A stretch of DNA of 36,594 nucleotides from Desulfobacterales bacterium (GTDB taxonomy: Bacteria > Desulfobacterota > Desulfobacteria > Desulfobacterales > JANQIE01). The stretch is from NCBI GenBank assembly GCA_028282295.1, contig JANQIE010000127.1:1-36594 (forward strand), written 5' to 3'. A program made the translations under genes and the position numbers. Every line of letters starts with the position of its first letter. The stretch's first letter is position 1. Shown here one piece after another: positions 31,825-36,594 of the stretch. Below the pieces are notes generated by a model. The model saw nothing but the letters and a program-made list of their open reading frames with translations. It did no database searches and was not told the origin of the DNA.

Positions 31825-33543
31825 ATGCAACTGCCCCGACTCATCCAAATTGCCCGCGGTGAGCGGCCCGCCGACCTGCTACTGAAAGGCGGCAGGATTA
31901 TCAACGTGTTCAGCGGCACCCTTATCGATGCATCGCTGGCCATCGCCGCCGGCGCCATCGTTGGTTGGGGTGACTACGAGGCCCATGCTGAAATCGACTT
32001 GAACGGCAGCTTCGTTGCACCGGGTTTTATCGATCCGCATGTGCATATCGAAAGCAGCATGGCGTGCGTCACCGAATTTACGCGCGCGATCCTGCCCCGC
32101 GGGACCACGACCGTAATGGCGGACCCGCATGAGATCGCCAACGTTCTGGGGTTGGACGGTATCCACTACATGCTTGAATCGAGTCTGAACCAGCCGATGA
32201 ACCTTCTGTTCACCCTTCCTTCCTGCGTTCCGGCAACCCATCTCGAAACAGCCGGCGCACACCTGAAAGCGGAAGATTTGCAACCGTTGATGAGCGACAA
32301 CAAAATCGTCGGCCTGGCGGAGATGATGAATTTTCCCGGCGTACTGGGACAGGCCCCGGATGTCATCGCCAAAATCAACGCCGCCCGCACACGCCGTCTG
32401 GCCCTGGACGGGCACGCCCCCGGCCTGACCGGCAAGGACCTGAACGCCTACACCGCCGCCGGGATAGCCAGCGACCACGAATGCACCAACGCCGACGAGG
32501 CCCGTGCCAAGATGGCCGCCGGCATGCACATCATGATTCGACAAGGCACCGGCGCGCGCAACCTCCACGATTTGCTGCCGGCCGTGAATCCGCACACGGC
32601 GCGCCGCATGATGTGGTGTACCGACGATCGTCACCCCCATGACCTGCTGGACGATGGGCATATCGACGCGATTGTGCGTGAAGCCGTTCAATCCGGCCTG
32701 GACCCCATCCTCGCCATCCAAATGGCCACCCTCAATCCGGCGCAGTACTTCGGGCAACATCACCTGGGCGCCATCGCCCCCGGCCGCCGGGCCGACCTGG
32801 TCGTGTTCGATGACCTGCGCCGGCCGGAAATACACCAGGTATTCAGCGAGGGACGGCTGGTGGCGGAAAACGGTATCATGCGGCCGCAAATCGAGCGGCC
32901 GCAAATTGTGCCGCTGCCCCCGGCCATGAACCTGCGGCCGGCCATGATCGATTTTCGTATCCCGGCTGAACAAACGCACGCCCGCATCATCGAACTGGTT
33001 GCAGACCAACTGATGACCAGACAGCAGATTGCCGAAGTGTCGCTTGAAAACGGCAAAGCGGTGAGCGATCCTGAACGCGACCTGCTGAAGCTGATCGTCG
33101 TGGACCGCCACACCGATTCGGGCCGCACCGGCAAAGCCTTTGTCAAAGGCTTCGGCCTGCAATCCGGCGCCCTGGCGTCGAGTGTGGCGCACGATTCACA
33201 CAACATCATCGCGGCAGGTGTCAGCGACGCGGATCTGCGCCTGGCAATCACCACCGTGGTGGATATGAAGGGCGGTCTGGCGGCTGTCCAGAACGGCAAG
33301 ATCCTGGCAGCACTGGACCTGCCCATCGGCGGCCTGATGTCGACCGAGCCGATCAGCGTCATCCGGTCCAAACTGGATGAACTGCTGGCCGCCGCCCGCC
33401 GGCTGGGTTGCCGCCTGCAAGACCCGTTCATGACCCTTTCGTTCCTGGCCCTGCCGGTGATCCCGGAACTCAAACTCACCGACCACGGACTGATCGATGT
33501 CGACCGGTTCGAACCGGTGCCGTTATTTGTGAAGACACCCTGA
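31825..33543 (+). CDS. ade: Adenine deaminase
   Basis: The 572-residue product is the usual length. It converts adenine to hypoxanthine and ammonia. Seen are IDPHVHIESS (metal ligands H72/H74), ADPHEIANV, DGHAPGLTGKDLNAY, IASDHECTNADEA and CTDDRHPHDLLDDGHID. The C-terminal DUF-like domain has SVAHDSHNIIAAGVSD, typical of microbial Ade. I chose the ATG at 31825 because AGGAGGG lies four bases upstream; longer frames are repeat DNA. It completes a salvage set with PNP and two deaminases. Confidence 0.93.
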   Translation: MQLPRLIQIARGERPADLLLKGGRIINVFSGTLIDASLAIAAGAIVGWGDYEAHAEIDLNGSFVAPGFIDPHVHIESSMACVTEFTRAILPRGTTTVMADPHEIANVLGLDGIHYMLESSLNQPMNLLFTLPSCVPATHLETAGAHLKAEDLQPLMSDNKIVGLAEMMNFPGVLGQAPDVIAKINAARTRRLALDGHAPGLTGKDLNAYTAAGIASDHECTNADEARAKMAAGMHIMIRQGTGARNLHDLLPAVNPHTARRMMWCTDDRHPHDLLDDGHIDAIVREAVQSGLDPILAIQMATLNPAQYFGQHHLGAIAPGRRADLVVFDDLRRPEIHQVFSEGRLVAENGIMRPQIERPQIVPLPPAMNLRPAMIDFRIPAEQTHARIIELVADQLMTRQQIAEVSLENGKAVSDPERDLLKLIVVDRHTDSGRTGKAFVKGFGLQSGALASSVAHDSHNIIAAGVSDADLRLAITTVVDMKGGLAAVQNGKILAALDLPIGGLMSTEPISVIRSKLDELLAAARRLGCRLQDPFMTLSFLALPVIPELKLTDHGLIDVDRFEPVPLFVKTP

Positions 33544-33564
33544 ACCAAGCGTAAAACCAAAGCC

Positions 33565-34020
33565 ATGTCCCCAGACACACAGTCGATCCAAACGCAGCTC
33601 AGCCGCCTTTTCGCCCAACAGCGGCTGGGCGTGCTCGCAACTCAACATCAGACCGGGCCCTATACCAGCCTGGTCGCCTTTCACGCCGCCCAGGACCTCA
33701 GGAGCCTGCTGTTCGCCACCGCCCGCAGTACCCGCAAGTACGCCAACCTGAAGGCCACGCCCCATGTGTCGATGCTCATCGACAACCGGTCACACCAGGA
33801 GAACGACTTTCATCAGGCCATCGCCGTGACCGCCACCGGCCGGGCGGAAGAACTGGCCGGGCCGGAACAACAGGCCGCCCTGGTACAGCTCAAGGCCAGA
33901 CATCCGGTGCTCGTCGAATTTTATGACTCGCCGACGTGCGCATTGATCCGCATCAACGTGACTAGCTATTATCTGGTCAGCCGGTTTCAGCACGTCATTG
34001 AATTGCACATGCAAACATGA
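33565..34020 (+). CDS. PNPOx-fold flavin-binding protein
   Basis: The 151-residue product begins LSRLFAQQRLGVLATQHQ, then LFATARSTRKYANLKATPHV and VSMLIDNR, the pattern of the pyridoxamine-phosphate-oxidase-like split-barrel family. These bind FMN or heme-like cofactors and have varied roles. It is too divergent to name a substrate. Its stop overlaps the next start as ATGA, so the two proteins are made together. No clear Shine-Dalgarno. Confidence 0.85.
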   Translation: MSPDTQSIQTQLSRLFAQQRLGVLATQHQTGPYTSLVAFHAAQDLRSLLFATARSTRKYANLKATPHVSMLIDNRSHQENDFHQAIAVTATGRAEELAGPEQQAALVQLKARHPVLVEFYDSPTCALIRINVTSYYLVSRFQHVIELHMQT

Positions 34021-36167
34021 CTTTCATTCTACCATTAGCAGACATTTCGGATCAGAACCGCCATGCGGTGGGAGGAAAAGGATACGCCCTGGCGTTGCTG
34101 AAACGTCAAGGATTTAATGTCCCCGAAGCGCTATGCATTACCGGCCGGGTCTACCGTAAGTATCTTGAACAGACCGGGCTCAAGGCGCGTATCGCCTTTG
34201 AGTTAAATCGCAAAGACTTCGCGCAGATGCGTTGGGAAGAAATTTGGGACACGGCGCTGAGAATCCGTAATCTCTTTCACAACACCCCGCTACCGGAAGC
34301 ATTGGCAGCCAAGCTGGCCCCCGGCATTGAGAAAATTTTCGGTAACCGCCCCGTGGCCGTGAGATCCTCGGCCCCGGAAGAAGATTCGGCCGCCGCATCA
34401 TTTGCCGGATTGCATGAATCGTTTGTGAATGTGACCGGAACGCCGGCCATCCTCGAACGGATCAAGCTGGTCTGGGCGTCCCTGTGGTCCGACGCCGCCC
34501 TGTTGTACCGCCACGACACCGGGCTCGATCCGGCAAAAAGCGTCATGGCCGTCGTGGTGCAGGCCTTTATCACCGGCCGGCAATCGGGCGTCTGTTTCAG
34601 CCGCAGCCCGGCCGCTGCCGGCGAGGCCGTCATCGAGGCCGTGCCGGGCTTGAACCAGGGGCTGGTGGACGGCATTGTGGAACCCGACCGCTGGCACCTG
34701 CGCCGAACCGACGGCGCCCCCAGAGCCTACCGGCAGGCGCAACATGACCGTCAGATCAGTCCCGCTGCCACCGGCGTTCAAACCGTTTCCCTGCCTGCCA
34801 CCGAAAATGCCGCGCCCGTCTTGTCCGCGCCCCAGGTCGACGCGGTGTTTCAACTGGCCCTGAGCGTCGAAGCATTGCTGGCAACACCGGTGGATATCGA
34901 ATGGACCGTGGCCGACGGGCGGCTTTACCTGTTACAGGCCCGCCCGGTGACCGCACAGACCGACGATCCCGCAGATACCAAACGCAAATGGTATTTGAGC
35001 CTGCATCGCAGTTTCGACAACCTCAAACAATTGCGACACCGCATCGAATCCGAATGGCTGCCGGCCATGGATGCCGAAGCCGAGGCAATGGCCCGCATCG
35101 ATCCCACCGCTCTGAGCGACGACGCCCTGGCGGCCGAAGTCGCCCGGCGCAGCGCCATCAACACCAAATGGGTCGGCATCTACTGGGATCATTTTATCCC
35201 TTTTGCCCATGGGGTGCGTCTTTTCGGGCAGGTTTACAACGACGCGCTCAAGCCGGAAGATCCCTTTGAATTCATCACGCTCCTGGCGCCCGAAAAAATG
35301 GAAAGCACCGCGCGCAACCGGATGCTGATCCGGATGGCAAAAATGGTGCAGGCCAACCCCCGGCTTCGCCAGGCCCTGCAGGACGATGACGAGGATCGCA
35401 TCGGGAAGGAATTCAAGCAGGCACTCAACCGCTTCAGCCGGCGCTTCGGTGACCTGACCTGTCCGGTAAGCGGTCAGGGGATTTGCCGCTTTGACAATCG
35501 CATGATCTTTAACATTGTCCTGGAACTGGCGGCGGCGGGAGAACCGGCCCTGCCGGACGAACCAATGGATACAGCGGGCATGGAGCAGCATTACCTAAAC
35601 GCATTTAGTACTTCCGACCGCGACCACGCCGCCGCCTTGCTCGACCTGGCCCGCGCCAGCTACCGCCTGCGCGACGATGACAATATCTATTTAGGTCGCA
35701 TCGAAAGACAATATTTTGCTGCGGTTCAGGAGCAAGAAAGACGTCTTGCCCCGCCACAAGACAAAACGAGAAGCACCCCTGCTTCCAATCAAAAAGACTC
35801 CCCGAAATCACGAGCAGGGCTTATGATGCAGGCCCGCCAGCTTGTGGGCCAACCCGCCGGCCCCGGCCTGGCCAGCGGCCGAGCGCGAACAATTCGCAAA
35901 CACGAAGATCTGGCTCAATTCAAAGCCGGAGAAGTACTGGTGTGTGACGCCGTCGACCCGAACATGACGTTTGTCGTGCCGCTGGCCACGGCGATTGTCG
36001 AACGGCGCGGAGGAATGTTGATCCACGGCGCCATCATCGCCCGCGAATACGGCCTCGCCTGCGTCACCGGGGTGCCAAATGCAACCAATTTGATCGCCAC
36101 CGGCGACTTAGTGACCGTCGACGGCTACCTGGGGGTTGTGACGATTACGCATGCGTCAAGGACCTAA
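34017..36167 (+). CDS. PEP synthase/rifampicin phosphotransferase-like enzyme
   Basis: The 716-residue product has an N-terminal ATP-grasp domain at about residues 10-315 (VGGKGYALALL, RSSAPEEDSAAASFAGLHE, IEWTVADGRLYLLQARPVT). A helical middle domain at about 320-600 has no clear relative. The C-terminal swivelling domain at about 610-716 has H670 in GGMLIHGAIIAREYG, the phospho-carrier position. The PEP/pyruvate-binding TIM barrel of PEP synthase is absent. This ATP-grasp/helical/His layout is that of rifampicin phosphotransferase and related dikinases, so it likely transfers phosphate to a small molecule held by the middle domain. The substrate is unknown. Confidence 0.8.
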   Translation: MTFILPLADISDQNRHAVGGKGYALALLKRQGFNVPEALCITGRVYRKYLEQTGLKARIAFELNRKDFAQMRWEEIWDTALRIRNLFHNTPLPEALAAKLAPGIEKIFGNRPVAVRSSAPEEDSAAASFAGLHESFVNVTGTPAILERIKLVWASLWSDAALLYRHDTGLDPAKSVMAVVVQAFITGRQSGVCFSRSPAAAGEAVIEAVPGLNQGLVDGIVEPDRWHLRRTDGAPRAYRQAQHDRQISPAATGVQTVSLPATENAAPVLSAPQVDAVFQLALSVEALLATPVDIEWTVADGRLYLLQARPVTAQTDDPADTKRKWYLSLHRSFDNLKQLRHRIESEWLPAMDAEAEAMARIDPTALSDDALAAEVARRSAINTKWVGIYWDHFIPFAHGVRLFGQVYNDALKPEDPFEFITLLAPEKMESTARNRMLIRMAKMVQANPRLRQALQDDDEDRIGKEFKQALNRFSRRFGDLTCPVSGQGICRFDNRMIFNIVLELAAAGEPALPDEPMDTAGMEQHYLNAFSTSDRDHAAALLDLARASYRLRDDDNIYLGRIERQYFAAVQEQERRLAPPQDKTRSTPASNQKDSPKSRAGLMMQARQLVGQPAGPGLASGRARTIRKHEDLAQFKAGEVLVCDAVDPNMTFVVPLATAIVERRGGMLIHGAIIAREYGLACVTGVPNATNLIATGDLVTVDGYLGVVTITHASRT

Positions 36168-36442
36168 CGGACTAGTAATCGGAGAAAAGACCTGTTTTTT
36201 TTGTAATCTATTGTACTTGTAAGAGCGGCAGCCCCGGCACTGCGACGCCACGTCCATAGAAGTAAAAGGTTAGGCGTCCTGGCTACTCACTTATGGGTCC
36301 TATATATGAATTTTTTTTACCGCAGCTTCCTGCGGTTAGGCCTGAATTTGGTGTTGTTTTCCATATCAAATTTTTGTATAGGCGATATATGTAAAAACCA
36401 ACAAACATTTTTCCATTTTTATTAATTAATATTTACTTCGAC

Positions 36443-36485
36443 GGAAATTTTCCATACTATAAGGGTGATATAAGGAAAGCTTTCC
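36443..36485. promoter_or_regulatory. Two GGAAA/TTTCC palindromes, possible operator
   Basis: GGAAATTTTCC at 36443-36453 and GGAAAGCTTTCC at 36474-36485, spaced about three helical turns (31 bases) and each followed by ATA. A dimeric regulator could bind both. Confidence 0.4.
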
Positions 36486-36497
36486 ATATATTGACAC

Positions 36498-36584
36498 TGA
36501 TAGGTGGCTTGAAGCGCCTATCAAGGTAGTAAAAAGGCGGGAAGAGCTCACCCGTCTCAACGCATGGTGGATCGCCATGTTTTT
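36498..36584 (+). ncRNA. Possible structured leader RNA ending in terminator-like hairpin
   Basis: GATAGGTGGCTT pairs with AAGCGCCTATC at about 36498-36522. GGCGGG pairs with CCCGTC at about 36537-36557. CATGGTG-GAT-CGCCATG at 36563-36579 is followed by five T. The last resembles an attenuator. No known riboswitch consensus was recognised. Confidence 0.3.
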
Positions 36585-36594
36585 CACCGGTTAC

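Larger units (their letters stand above)
36168..36594. other. AT-rich gene-free end of window with hairpins and palindromes
   Basis: No gene seen. It holds an ACCGCAG-CTTC-CTGCGGT hairpin (36319-36336). Four TTTCCAT motifs lie at about 36358, 36410, 36449 and 36481, two of them inside palindromes. A chain of hairpins runs from about 36498 to 36584. It is clearly more AT-rich than the rest of the window. Confidence 0.6.

Noticed and set aside
31879-33192. 437-codon ORF antisense to adenine deaminase
   Set aside because: The plus strand encodes a complete, motif-rich adenine deaminase; the antisense frame is open because of GC-rich codon use and has no recognisable motif.
1-36594. CRISPR arrays, tRNA or rRNA genes, prophage or transposase genes
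   Set aside because: No regularly spaced direct repeats, no cloverleaf or rRNA segments and no transposase or phage proteins were seen by reading; small tRNAs could still be missed without a scan.

Overview
The window is a chromosomal segment from what looks like an anaerobic Desulfobacterota (former Deltaproteobacteria) bacterium, probably Desulfobacterales or Desulfosarcina-like. The reasoning is from gene content: a periplasmic octaheme cytochrome, a NuoEF/RnfB/GltD-type soluble redox module, a sulfide:quinone oxidoreductase-like flavoprotein with a DUF1641 partner, a histidine kinase whose PAS domains carry Cys clusters, and intergenic DNA full of palindromic repeats. No rRNA, tRNA, CRISPR array, transposase or phage gene was seen. 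Taxonomy is inference only.

Layout. 1-3.5 kb: a zinc-ribbon protein, an HAO-like octaheme cytochrome c with a candidate promoter, and a membrane-anchored TPR protein. 3.5-5.3 kb: a YgiQ-type radical SAM protein. 5.4-7.1 kb (minus strand): a tightly overlapping ECF sigma, DUF3619-like, small exported protein and DUF3106 operon. 7.6-10.7 kb (minus): a response regulator, then a soluble PAS histidine kinase and three small conserved-looking proteins. 11.1-13.8 kb: SQR-like flavoprotein, DUF1641 protein and a second response regulator, closed by a strong terminator; a cysteine-bearing Rrf2 regulator converges on it. 14.8-21.6 kb: a CheW-TM-LysM fusion, then aceK, aceB and aceA, which form a complete regulated glyoxylate bypass. 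21.6-27.3 kb (minus): a NuoE-like subunit, a DRTGG protein, a HydB/NuoF-like subunit, an RnfB-GltD fusion and RseC. This cluster is best read as a flavin-based electron-bifurcating transhydrogenase related to the Stn (Sporomusa-type Nfn) family. 27.8-33.5 kb: purine nucleoside phosphorylase, two paralogous MTA/SAH-deaminase-type amidohydrolases and adenine deaminase, which form a deamination-first purine and methylthioadenosine salvage cluster. 33.6-36.2 kb: a PNPOx-fold flavoprotein translationally coupled to a PEP-synthase/rifampicin-phosphotransferase-like enzyme. The last 430 bases are AT-rich, gene-free as far as visible, and hold several hairpins and repeated GGAAA/TTTCC palindromes.

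How it fits together. AceA and AceB make malate from isocitrate, and AceK sets the split between the bypass and isocitrate dehydrogenase. The NuoEF/RnfB-GltD module would balance NADH, NADPH and ferredoxin. The salvage cluster recycles the by-products of SAM chemistry. Between genes, a family of about 150-bp imperfect palindromes (four large copies plus an end-only remnant) shows compensatory changes between copies, so pairing appears to be conserved. A second common CCCCGG-type palindrome and a 127-bp near-identical direct repeat pair flank several genes. The strongest candidates for something poorly described are the RnfB-GltD/NuoEF/DRTGG module with its internal terminator, the covarying palindrome family, and the CheW-LysM fusion.
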